Source of the DNA: Cryptomeria japonica
Taxonomy: Eukaryota > Streptophyta > Pinopsida > Cupressales > Cupressaceae
Length of the DNA stretch: 64,000 nt
Direction of reading: 5' to 3'
Assembly (NCBI RefSeq): GCF_030272615.1
Contig: NC_081406.1
Coordinates: 396,636,439-396,700,438, forward strand
A program made the translations under genes and the position numbers. Below the pieces are notes generated by a model. That model was not told where the DNA came from. It saw nothing but the letters and a program-made list of their open reading frames with translations, and made no database searches. Of the stretch, positions 1-10,600 are shown piece by piece (the stretch's first letter is position 1; each line of letters opens with the position of its first letter).

Positions 1-1057
1 TCTCTAGCCAAGTCTAGGATATTCTCATAGTCATCCCTCTTATCACTCAACTCGGCGCTCTTAGGATGAAGGTCCTTCTGAGCAACATCCCCTATTGTAT
101 TAGCCTCCAAATTGCAAAACAAGGAGGGAATTTCAAATTTTTGGCTACTAGGCTCTGGGCTGACTCTCTGTTTGGCATAATTATCTTCAAAATTCCCTTT
201 ATGACCATCAGAATCGGAGGCATCATTAATAACAAAGGTAGAGGAAGAGGATATAACAACTTGTTTCAAACCCTTCTTGCCCTTGCACTTAACAAATTTA
301 GCTTTAGGGGAAATCTCAATCTTAGCTTTTTTAGGAGTAGAGAAAGTCTCATCCTCCAACTCTGAGGAGGAGTCCCCATCCTCAAAATTCCTAGCACTGG
401 TATTATCATCAGACGAAGTAGGGATATAGGAAGAAGGGGCAGGAAGGGCTCGAGCATACTTATCAATTAACACCAACAAATTTCATGAAGAATAGAGTAT
501 TTAGCAGGGTTCTTCCTATGATCTCTGAAGCTAGCCCGAAGGGAAGACATCAAGAAAAATGTAAAAGAAACCCTAACATCATGGTGGAAGTGATTTAACA
601 ATACAAAATGGTGGCCATAAACCCTTGTGAAACGCCCATCAAGAGTAAAGTAATCCATAATTACCTTAAGGAGTTGGGCCCATATGTCCTTGAGAACACT
701 GATATCATAAAAATTGGCCGTCTTCTTCACCAACTTACCCTTTTCCTTGTCCGATTTTGAGAAATTTTGCACTTCAATGTCAATATAAGTCCTATCTCTA
801 TAATATTTCATGCCATCAGAGAAAAGGCTAGTGACCTTAGTGATCAAAATCTCATCCACAATGATTTTTCTCCCATGTAAAACATTGGTACCATCCTTCC
901 AGTGCTTATCAAAATAAGAAGTGACATCCTTGTTAACCCCCTGCAACTTCTCAATATAAGAGGTGACATTCCCTTTCACCAACAACTTCCATATCTTATG
1001 GTTCTTCTTCAATTGCTCACATCTTGGAGGCTCAACCCGCTTCCTAGCTCCCCCCAT
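1..1057 (-). pseudogene. Unidentified ORF, one frameshift, runs off left edge
   Basis: The minus-strand reading frame most plausibly starts at the ATG at 1057 (MGGARKRVEPP). The 26 codons open upstream of it read like a leader. The frame runs to about 480, where it meets a stop; the next frame continues in register to position 1 with a Ser/Asp-rich, Lys-rich tail, so one frameshift near 480-490 explains the break. The N-terminal 190 residues are well ordered, with segments such as GTNVLHGRKI, DGMKYYRDR and FTLDGRFTRVYGHH; no catalytic motif or membrane segment is visible. I do not recognise the family. It lies about 200 bp downstream of a LINE-type RNase H on the same strand, so it may be an extra 3' ORF of a LINE or a separate repeat gene. 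Coding character is clear; function is unknown. Confidence 0.55.
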
Positions 1058-1259
1058 GATGCTCAGTGGAAAAACATAAAACATTGCTATAACCCTGTAG
1101 GAAAAATAACAGGCAGAAGGGGAAAGCACCCACAAAGCATGTGAAATAATAGAACCGTAATTACATCACTTGTGGCCAACACAACTCATAAAGATAACAA
1201 AGGCAATCTTTCTAGAATCACTACAAATAATAAAAACAATCTTACTCACTATCCTTACT

Positions 1260-1751
1260 GCCTCGAATTTTGTCATGAAGAATTAGCTTGTAGAATTTAG
1301 TCTCCACCCTATCCTCGTTGGTCCACGTGACTTGGCATTCACTACTAACCCCTTTGTTAGCAAGGTAGTCAGGAACAACATTAGACTCCCTATAGATATG
1401 GGATATAATACAATTATTGAAAGAGTTAATAATATCCCTCGCTTTATTAATTCATAATTCCACATTCCAAGAGGGCTTAGATATACCTTTAAGATATTAT
1501 ATTAGATTTTTAGAATCACCCTCAATCCATACATTCTTGAAATTATGTCGCTTGGCAATATTAAGGCCTTGAAAAGCCCCAATGGCTTCAGCTAGGTGGT
1601 TAGACTGAGTTCCCAAGGGGAGCGCCATCATTGATATAAGCATGCAACTATGATCTCTCAACACTCCCCCACATCCAGTTGGCCTAGGGTTACCCTTAGT
1701 CGCCCCAACCAGAGCTAGATTTATTTCCCTTGGCAGACTTATTGTTGTTGT
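1260..1751 (-). pseudogene. LINE-type RNase H remnant
   Basis: Minus-strand translation gives the start of a plant LINE RNase H: INLALVGATKGNPRPTGCGG, then GVLRDH and WIEGDSKNLI. After frame changes it gives SKPSWNVEL and an RE-N-V-DYLANKG-like end. These are the usual D-x-G-x-S-x-G-N-P-G and IEGDS blocks of the non-LTR RNase H (RVT_3 type), with the first Asp lost. At least two frameshifts are needed, so it is not functional. No reverse transcriptase lies upstream on this strand: the sequence above 1751 belongs to another element (H), which fits a 5'-truncated LINE insertion. The ORF at 1-1057 follows on the same strand. Confidence 0.6.
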
Positions 1752-2103
1752 TGGTACAATCCATGTAGTAGACTCACTTGAAGGTGCTAATCTAATTTCT
1801 ATCACCATGTTTGCCTATGAAGATACTATAGGTTCAATGTTGCTGGATGGTACCATACTAGTTTCTTGAAAAAGAAGTTTGAGATCATCACCACTTCATT
1901 CGTTAATAGGGTACATTTTAGTTAATTCACTCCTATGGGATGAAGGAGCAAATACCTTCATTGAAGAATTGCTTTGAGATATTGACTTCAGATCTTGTGT
2001 AGGTCTATTTAATATATCCAATGTTTATTATCTAGCCTTTGTTATCTTTGTTGTATGTTTGTACCCTAGACCTTGATTCTTTGGGATCTCCAGAGGTAAG
2101 ACA

Positions 2104-2290
2104 GATTATATTATCCCTTGCTTGTGTGCTCCCAAACCTGTAGTCCCGTCATAACCATGTTTTTGTAGCATCTTGAAACCATTCCCATATTGATCTAAGG
2201 GTAGCCTGATTACTGTCATGTCATCCTCTTCTTTGTAAATCCATTGATTAACATCTTCATCTAGGGATTCATCATACAAGTCTCCTCAAC
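2104..2290 (-). pseudogene. G-patch-like segment of element H polyprotein
   Basis: The minus-strand frame reads YDESLDEDVNQWIYKEEDD and then a G-patch-like block with GNGFKMLQKHGYDG and TGLGAHKQGII before a stop codon. The spaced glycines and aromatic residues fit the G-patch signature found downstream of the protease in some plant Ty3/gypsy polyproteins. It lies downstream of the protease in the same transcriptional direction. The stretch between the protease frame and this block needs frame changes. Confidence 0.5.
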
Positions 2291-2356
2291 TAATGAATGA
2301 GCATGAATCTGAGTACTTGACAATCTCTTTTCCTTTATCTTGCTAGTCAAAGTAGA

Positions 2357-4361
2357 TTAAGGCCTCCCAAAAGATCTGAGAGAAAGAGATAATTGTCTAA
2401 CTGTTGATGTATCCGCAATGGAATATTCCCCACATCCAACTTCTTTAATTTGTAAAGAGGGTGTCATAAGTGTACAAGGTGCAACAACTTGTGTATCCGT
2501 GACTACCAATAAGTCCATTTGTGTTGCCGACGGAGCTGCCTGATTAATAGGTACTTGGTTATGGACACTAGCCAAGTACCGACACTAGCCCTTAGATAAT
2601 TACAATGTTGAAATGGATTTGGATCACCATGTATGGTAATTTCACTGCCATTGTATGGAAATTTGACACATTGGTGGAATGTCGATGGTACAACCTTTAT
2701 GGCATGAATCCATGGGTGACCTAGAAACATGTTATAGCCTAACTCTCTATCCAGGACTTGAAAAGTAACCTCAGTTGTAATTGGTCCCACTTGTACTGGT
2801 AATGTAACCACACCTTTGGACGAGCATTCTTCATCATCATATTCCTTTATGTTTATTCTCTCTGTGGGATCAATGTGTAGTTCAGAATAGCCCAATGCTT
2901 TGACCAATTTGAGTGTACATATATTTAGACTAGCTCCTCCATCTATAAGTACCCTTCTAACTTTCTTCTCATGTATGTAAGCTTCTAAATGCAATGGATC
3001 ATTGTGAAAAATTATGTCAGTAGGAACATCCCATTCTGTAAAAGCAATATGGGTAGAAGCAGTCAAATTCCCTACCATGGATTGGAAGGTATTTTCATAT
3101 ATATCCTTGGCAACCACTGAGTCTTGAAAAGATTTATATAGGATAACTCTATGATTTGGTGATATGTGCACTAACTCAAAAAGGGATATTTGTGTGGGGG
3201 TTTTCTTTAATTGTTCAACCACATTATAGTTTCCTGTTGTTGGAGGAGGATTGGATGGTATAACTTGTAAGGTCACTTTTGATCTTTGTGTGATTACTGC
3301 ACAATCTCTGTCCCTTGGATTTATTGTGATAGTGGTGACTATGTTATCTTCAATAAAGGAATTTGTTTCTTCAAGGTATGTTGTGTAATCTAGGTTTGTT
3401 TCATAGCCTATCTCATAATCATTTTTTGGGAAACTGATACTCATGAAATCTCCTATAGCTTCATTATTTTTAAACCAATCTGGACATGGTGGTTCTTCAT
3501 GCCCCCATTCCATAAGGTATAGATTCTTATCTTCATCATACCGTGGTGCTTCTGATATCATAGGCACCTGAATATTCTATGATTGTAGTGACTACTGCAT
3601 TTCCTGCATTGATGGTATAGTCATATGAGACCTTTGTATAGTTGGTTTTTTTGTCTTGTGTTCCTAAATTTGATGCCTTACCTTTGTCGTTCTTGACAAA
3701 ATGGTCTTTGAAAATGGTGTGATTTGTGTTTGTCGAACCTTTGTTTGTATCTATTGTGATATCGCCTTGGTCTATCAAATCCTGAATTATGTTCTTCAAC
3801 TTGTAGCAACTTGTCATTTTATGACCCTTTGTACGATGGTACTCACATAAGTCATTGTCATTCCACCAACTTGGCTTGAAAGGACCTGGTTCATATACTC
3901 TAATTTTTGACAAAGTAATCATGCTTATTTGAATCGATTTCTATAATGCTGATTCAATAGGTTCTCCCAACGGTGTGTAGTTCCTTCTTAGGGTGTTCAT
4001 TCTTGGAAACCTTGTATTTGTAGATGGTACAACATTTGCATTTGTTGACACTGTGTTGTTTTCCTGATTTTGACTTTTGTTTTTAAAGGATGATTGAATT
4101 GGTCCTTGTAGAGATAAAGCTGGTTGAGCCCAGTTGACTATACGTGCATCCACACACTACCATTGGTCAGATTCTTGTTTCTTGACCAAAATTTAGGTTT
4201 ATCATTGTTTGTGTTGTTTGTGAAACCTCCATATTTTATAATACCTTGCTCTATAAGTCGTTTCTCACATTTTAAGGCTTTTTTTAAAATTGTTTGAATG
4301 AGGTCAAACACTGCATTTGTATTGGGTATTTAATCTGTGGTATCAAGTTTTATGTGAACAT
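2357..4361 (-). pseudogene. Element H gag C-terminal part and aspartic protease
   Basis: Minus-strand frames at 4153-3941, 3922-3536, 3567-2503 and 2575-2357 together make the C-terminal part of Gag and a retropepsin. A zinc-knuckle-like motif of spacing C-x2-H-x4-H-x4-C is seen in CEYHRTKGHKMTSC, followed by KNIIQDLIDQGDI. The protease core is VLIDGGASLNI, with D-G-G-A as in many plant Ty3 elements rather than D-T/S-G, then NMFLGHPWIHA and the C-terminal strands. The frames overlap out of register, so several frameshifts have accumulated. The N-terminal half of the same gag lies at 32604-33906, separated by the LARD-like insertion. Role when intact: capsid formation, RNA packaging and polyprotein cleavage. 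Confidence 0.75.
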
Positions 4362-4366
4362 GTTGA
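4362..4366. repeat. TSD of the LARD-like element, left copy
   Basis: GTTGA here corresponds to ATTGA at 32599-32603, one mismatch in 5 bp. Removing the element and one TSD rejoins the minus-strand gag of element H. Confidence 0.7.
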
Positions 4367-5270
4367 TGTCATGCCCAAACTTTTGGGTAAAAACTAAACA
4401 ACAATTTCATTTTTTTAAAACAACATAAAATACTAAATATTCTAGGTTAAAGGGGAGATAAATAAGTTTTGTCTTAATTAAAGGATAACTCATGCATTAA
4501 ATGAATGGGTTCCTAGAGTTAATTTAATTAACTTAACCACGCAAGCGTTAACATTATTACGTAGAAATAATTTTCCAAAAGAAAGTGTCTTTATCACTTT
4601 ATTATTCAATAAATTAATTTAACCAAATAATCCTCTAATTTCAATCAAGAGATATTAACTATCTCAACTGGTATTTAATTGCGCTAGGAATAATTAAAAT
4701 AATGTTATCTCTTAATTTATTGAATTTAAAATAATAAAATAATTAATTGGGCAAGTGTAAATAATGTTATTAGATTCGACTAATAAAGTTAATTAAAAAC
4801 AATATAATAATTAACTAACAATTAACTCCACATTATTGTCAAAGTAAATCCCATCGTCACAACTTAATTAATTAATTTAACTAATTTAATTAATTTCCCC
4901 TAATCTAAATTCTCCAATAATGAACTAAGAGATATTAATTATCTCAATAGTATTTAAGGACTAAATAAAATAACGTTAACTATATTAAAATGATTAATTG
5001 AGCAAACACTAAAATGATTAATTGAGCAAACGTGAATAACGCATTTAAATTTAACTAATAAAGTTAACTGAATCAAATATAAATTCATTTTACAATTAAG
5101 TCGAATTTTAATCCCCCTTTAGATATTAAATATCAAGTATTTAATATTCGGCCAATACTGACCTTATAGGTTAAAATAAACATTTTACTTTTTTTATAGA
5201 TTTCAATATTAAAATTTATGAAGGAAATTTATCTTAAATGAAAAATATATATATTTATTCATTACTATAA

Positions 5271-5275
5271 ATACC
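5271..5275. repeat. TSD of GAG-only element A
   Basis: ATACC occurs at 5271-5275 and 13105-13109, directly outside TGTAGCG and CTTTACA. The other LARD LTR holds the uninterrupted site TAAATACCTAAATA near 28950-28965. Confidence 0.95.
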
Positions 5276-5445
5276 TGTAGCGTAATAAATTGCGACACTT
5301 GCAATTTTGACTGCATTTGGGTCTTCACGATGGCGATGCAACACGGAACCTGAATGGAGACCCCGAAACTTGTTCATGACATCAAAAACTGCATTTCTCA
5401 GCACCCTGGCCTGATCCTCCTTGCACCCTGCTGTCCCGGGAGGTG

Positions 5446-5472
5446 GGACCATGGCACCTAGCGCCCTGGTCC
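5446..5472. repeat. Hairpin minisatellite, single unit, copy A 5' LTR
   Basis: One 27-bp self-complementary unit with outer arms GGACCA and TGGTCC. It overlaps GTGGGACC (5443-5450), whose complement fits the class I TCP site GGNCCCAC. It lies about 120 bp upstream of the LTR TATA box, in the U3 region. Confidence 0.8.
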
Positions 5473-5593
5473 TTGGCCCTATTTTGGGCCCAGTCTCTTT
5501 TGGGCATCGGGTCTTTAAGTTTGCAAATTGGAAAATAATGTTTCCTGGCCGGCCTAAGGTCGGGAAAATCAGTCTATCAGCCCTAATTGACAA

Positions 5594-5601
5594 GTATATA
5601 A
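5594..5601 (+). promoter_or_regulatory. LTR TATA box, copy A
   Basis: TATATAAA lies in the LTR about 880 bp before its end, and the other LTR copies have the same sequence. It is the likely core promoter that separates U3 from R. Confidence 0.6.
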
Positions 5602-6073
5602 ACTACATTTCCTCTCTCAAAAAGGGAGGAGGACATATGTGAGCAAGGCGCGAAAGCGATATTCAAACATTCAAGCATTCAAGCATTCAAGTATTCCTTC
5701 AAGCAATTGATCATTCTAAGTCTCCATTCAAGGCTAAGTGTTGCATTCAAGACAAGGATTCAACCATTGAAGAGGAGGTCACATACAACATACAACATAC
5801 TACATACATTACATCTTCACATGTAAGAATACAAACATTCTTACAACAAGGTATCAGTACTTGTTTACATTACAAACATTTACATTTACAGCATTCTCAT
5901 TTCTTGGTTAATTCCAAAACCGGGGTTTGACCTAAAGGCAAACCCCTCATCCCTAACCCCCCAATCGTCCTCTCTTTTCTGTGTGTAGGTTGCAGGTACG
6001 CGACTCTAATTGAAGATCTGGAATCCTTGTGCAGAGACGAACAGATCACCCTTCATTTCGCGGATTTTTCAGA

Positions 6074-6103
6074 GGACCGTGTGCACGTCAGGCACCATCG
6101 TCC
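6074..6103 (+). repeat. 30-nt inverted-repeat module, copy A 5' LTR
   Basis: The arms are GGACCGTG and CATCGTCC around a 14-nt loop. It is the same length as the modules at 6876-6905, 7498-7527 and 12718-12747. Confidence 0.65.
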
Positions 6104-6473
6104 CGTCAACTTTCACTCAAATTTGCAGAACAACACCGTCTCGACATTTTACTGCTAATTCCAGGTCTGCAGCTTCATCCTGTATCCCTATCTCTGTTTA
6201 TAAGCGAATCTTTCCTATTTTACATACATTCCTAATTCAATCATCCTATCTATATTCTTTACAAAAGAGGGTATCCTTGATGTCACAACCCTTGAAACTC
6301 ATTTAGAATCCAATCTTGCATTGTGTGGGATTGGATCTTGTGGGTTTCAACCCCTCTTTTGAATGTAAAGTCTCTCCTAAGTGAAAACCATCAACCCTAG
6401 TGACTCTCCCTTCTCTCTCCTTGGAGTTGGGGAGGGGAGAACAACTAGGGTTCGATTTTTCCGCTTTACATTT

Positions 6474-6491
6474 TGGTGAACCCGACGTGAA
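6474..6491 (+). promoter_or_regulatory. Primer-binding site, copy A
   Basis: TGGTGAACCCGACGTGAA starts 3 nt after the LTR end. It begins TGG, as expected for pairing with a tRNA CCA end; I cannot assign the tRNA. Copy B has the same 18 nt (complement of 44107-44124) and element H differs at one position (complement of 36641-36658). Confidence 0.75.
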
Positions 6492-6875
6492 CATCCTCAT
6501 TCTGATTATTCATGGTTAGATCTGAAAATTTTGTTTCCTTAATTACATTTCCATGTTTGATCTTTTGCAAATTTTAGAGGCTAATTGCATAAAAACCCTA
6601 AAATTTTCTTTTTGAGTAATTAAACTTGTGAAATGTTTAATTGTTAATGCTTGTTTCAGATCTACCCTTCTATTGCAAATTGTCAATTCATATTTGTGCT
6701 TTAATTCTAAAAATTAAGAGGTTAAATGTCAAAACCCTAATTTTTAAAACCTTCTTGATTCAACCTTTGACTGATAATTTCACTAATCAAAACACCTCCA
6801 AATCGGCTGTAACTTTGGATTCCACAATAAAATCACAATATCTCTCATCCCTAAAAATTTGGAAAAAAGTTGCGA

Positions 6876-6905
6876 GGACCGTGTGCACCCCGAGCGCCAT
6901 CGTCC
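6876..6905 (+). repeat. 30-nt inverted-repeat module, copy A leader, first
   Basis: The arms are GGACCGTG and CATCGTCC. It sits in a block of about 110 bp that is repeated around 7498. Confidence 0.65.
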
Positions 6906-7497
6906 CCGACATTTTTTTCGAAATTTCGGGAGCTAGATCTTACTGTATTTTTCTGCTAAAATCCAGAATTTTGGCTGATTTTATCAATTCTAACACTTTC
7001 AAAATTACAGTCAAAGTTGGTCTAGCAATTGCTTGGATTGAGGCTTCTAATCATTCAAAAATTGTGGAAATTGAAATTTGTATCAAAATTGTGTTTCTTA
7101 CAGTCCTAAATCTGAAAAGTGTGTTAGCATTCATTCGAAATTTCAGTGTTTTATTCAAATTTTTGCAGTTTGTGACTTTTGAAATTAAGTGTTTAATTGC
7201 AGCAACTTTGATTTCCACTTTCAAATTCGAATTTTGCATGAAATCGAGTCAATTTTTAAATTTCAAAACTTGCATTGCTTTTAGTATTCCTTCTAAAATC
7301 ATAAAATTCAAAATTTCAGTTTCCCTCTCTTTTTCAAAATTCAAATTTTGCATTTTTCAACAATCTTGGTAGGGTTCAATTTTGAGATTGCAACTTTAAT
7401 TTGGCCTATCTACAGATCGTAAAATCACTCAATTTTTTCAGATTAGCTTTAAAATCATCATAACTTTCATCCCTGAAAATTTCGAAAAAAGTTGCGA

Positions 7498-7527
7498 GGA
7501 CCGTGTGCACTCCGTTCGCCACGGTCC
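7498..7527 (+). repeat. 30-nt inverted-repeat module, copy A leader, second
   Basis: GGACCGTG (7498-7505) and CACGGTCC (7520-7527) are perfect complements around a 14-nt loop. It lies about 130 nt before the gag start codon, a position where packaging signals are often found in LTR elements. Confidence 0.7.
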
Positions 7528-7655
7528 CGGACAATTTTTTTGAAATTTCGGGAGATTGTCCTGATTGTATTTAACAGCTTAAATCTAGGAGATTGGCTGA
7601 TTTTATTGAAATTTGCTACCTCTAAAATTCAAAATCTTCTCTCTCTCTTTAGTGC

Positions 7656-10600
7656 ATGAGTTTTACAACAATAAGCCCTACTTACACTATTCCCGTTAGA
7701 CGAAGCCTTAGAATTAAGTCTTTCCAAGGTGTAATTACCGAGGAGATGGAACCTAATTTGAATGGCCTTTTTAACGAGGACATGGGTAATTCCTCTAATC
7801 CTCTTAATGATGAAGAAGCTCTCCATGAGGTTTCTGTAGAACAACTTTCGAAATTGGATAACCAATTTGATGATTTTCGACAATGGATGTCTCAAGAATA
7901 CCCCGATAGCGAAGCTCTTTCATTAATTGAGGGTCTAAAACATATGGTTCAAAGTGATAAGAATGGAATTGATATTTTGCGTGGTATTGCACATATTGTG
8001 GATTCGAATGTGATGCCGATGAAAAGTTGTGCCGAAACCTTAGGTTATACACAACCTTCTACTCAAGTTAATCATTCTATTCCTTTGACAACTTCTATTG
8101 CTAGTATACCTACTTTTACATCAAACATAATGACTACTTCAATACAAGACATTCCTCCTATGATCACCAGTCATGGGGGCAATCCCTCTTCTTCAATCAA
8201 CCCTCTTCCTTCATTCAATCTGACTTCTTCATTCATTCCTTCAATGAGTGTTCCTATTATATCTCCACAAATAAACATGACACAAGGGGGCAATTCATTT
8301 AACCCTTCCATTCCTCCTTGTAGTGTTCCTCCTTTCCAATCATCTCTTATGACTAACTATCATAGTGTCCCACCACCTTACTCTCTACCTTCTTTCAATA
8401 ACATAACACCTCCATCACAATCTAACACGTCTAAAATGAACTCTTCGACTGAAGCGACCATTAACAATCTTGCACAAACTATCTCTTCTTTGCAGCAACA
8501 AATTGCCTCTATGAATCAATCTAAGTTTAGTGTGCCCACATTTGATGTTGCGAGCCCACTTTCTCTTGACATTGTTCGAGCTATCCCCCCTAAACATGTT
8601 GAAATTCCGCATTTGGAGCTTTATAATGGTAAGGGTGATCCTCTAACACATGTTAAGACCTTTCAAACAATATGTACCGATTTTGCTTATGACCAAAGAT
8701 TGTTTGCAAAACTGTTTACTAGAACATTAAGAGATAAAGCCCTACAATGGTATTGCTCGTTGCCTTCTTATTCTATTTCTTCTTTTGAACAACTTGCAAA
8801 TGCTTTTATTCAACAATTTCAAAACAATATAAGTCCTAAAGTTACTTTGATTGATTTAATGCATTGTAAACAAGGTGTTAAAGAAAGAGTGACTGATTTC
8901 ATTGGTAGATATAAGCATTTGTATGCTCAAGTTTCCTTTCCAGTGCCTGACAATGATATTCAAAGAATCTTTATTTCTAATTTACAAAAAGATATTAGAG
9001 AAAAACTCCTATTTTTTGAGTTTACTTCTTTCCAACAGTTGTGCGCAACTCTTCACAATTATCAACTGACTGTGAGTCAAATGGAACAAGCAAATCCTAT
9101 GGCTCCGAGTGATAAGGGTGATAGTAGTCAACAACCATTTGGGAAGTTTAAACCGAACAGAGAGTCAATTAAATTCAATGAAAACATCATCAACAACAAT
9201 GTGAATGCAGCATCAGGTGTGCCTCCTATTTCTAAATTTTTCAAGAAAGAAAGAAAGTTTACTCCTTTGAATGAATCATTGCATAGTATTATGAATAAGT
9301 TATTGGAACAAAATGTGCTTACTCTTCCTCCTATAAGGCAAATAGATCCTACAAAGATTAATTCACCCTATTTTGATAACAAATCTTTTTGTCAATTTCA
9401 TCGTCATCCTGGGCATGATACTGAAAAATGTTTTGCTTTAAAGGGTAAAATTCAAGATTTGATTGATAATAATACTATCTCTGTTTCTGGTGTGAATGAT
9501 AAAGGCAACACATCTGTAGCTCCTCCAAACCAAAATCTTCAAATTTTTACTGATCCATTGCCTTCTCATACCTCTAATGCGATTGATACTAATGATTCCT
9601 CTATCTCACCTGATGATCTTGTGTCTATGACTCCGAATGTGATTAACTTTGTAGAGCAGCAGAAAATCCCTAAAGAACCTTCCATCACCTTTGATTCTAG
9701 TGAAACTATCAGGGCACCTGATGGTCCTTTATATATAGTTGCAAAAGTCAAGAATACACCTTGCCCTGGAGTGCTTATTGATCCTTCTTGTATGATTAAT
9801 GTCATTACTGAAGAATTTCTTTTTACTTTGCAATTGAATCAAGTGATCTATGACAAAACAAATGTGGTTGTGAAATTATTTGATGCATTTTCTTCTCCTG
9901 CAATTGGTTCTATTACATTACCTATTGAGGTCCATAACAAATCCCTTGATGTGGACTTTGCTATTATTCCATCGTCCGAACAATTTCGTGTGAAGCTAGG
10001 CTATCCTTGGTTGTCTTCCATGAAAGCTATTGCGTCTCCTATTCACAAGTGTTTGAAATTTCCCCATAATGGTGAAGTTGTTACTGTCAATCATAGTCTC
10101 TTTAAACCAGCTGAAAGAACTTCTAGTGTTCCTATTGATTACTTTTGGCCTAAACAATTCCAATCTCTTCTCCCGCGAAGTGATCATCTTTTCAAATCTT
10201 ATCAAAAGTGGAAAAAAGATATGATCCTTTCTCTAAGTGAACCTAGAACACCCAAACTTGACATTCCTATCGTTCTTGAGAAGGAAGTTCTTCCTTTGAA
10301 AGATAAAATTAATGTCTTTCCTCAAGAAGATTCCCAACCCATCCCTATGGATGTGACTATGCCTATATCTAATAAACTTTCTAAAAGTAGACCTATACCT
10401 CCTCATCATGATGGACTTGGTCTCCTTCCTAAACCAAATATTCCTCCCTTATATGGAGCAGTTCCTCCTCCTTCCTCTTATGGAGAGAAGAGACCTTCCT
10501 CTTCTCCTATTATCCAACCTAAGAGACCACAACCTAAACACCCAAGTGATAAGGATGAGAACATTCCTCCTCCTCAATCTTCTCAACTTCCTACTAAGAC

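Larger units (their letters stand above)
1..1751 (-). mobile_element. Probable 5'-truncated LINE inserted in element H
   Basis: The junction near 1751 separates H polyprotein sequence from LINE RNase H on the same strand. LINEs usually insert 5'-truncated, which would explain the missing endonuclease and RT. The 3' end, poly(A) and target-site duplication would lie left of the window, so the extent is open. It is an inference that the ORF at 1-1057 belongs to the same element. Confidence 0.35.
5276..6470 (+). repeat. Copy A 5' LTR
   Basis: It runs 1195 bp from TGTAGCG to CTTTACA. It is shorter than the 3' LTR (1251 bp) largely because it has one hairpin minisatellite unit where the 3' LTR has three. 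Small ORFs in the R/U5 part (for example 6010-6306) recur in all LTR copies and are not supported as genes. Confidence 0.95.
6492..7655 (+). other. Copy A leader between PBS and gag
   Basis: About 1.16 kb of AT-rich leader with two copies of a module-bearing block (about 6833-6935 and 7445-7553). A 243-codon frame at 6641-7372 is compositionally plain (Phe/Lys/Ile/Ser) and is broken by frameshifts in copy B, so I do not call it a gene. Confidence 0.6.

Noticed and set aside
6010-6306. 98-codon ORF starting MKIWNPCAET in the LTR, recurring in all four LTR copies of the GAG-only elements
   Set aside because: Recurrence follows from LTR duplication. It shows no domain and it differs in length between copies.
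6641-7372. 243-codon ORF in the leader of GAG-only copy A
   Set aside because: It is compositionally plain, broken by frameshifts in copy B, and overlaps the duplicated hairpin-module blocks. It is best explained as AT-rich leader lacking stops.
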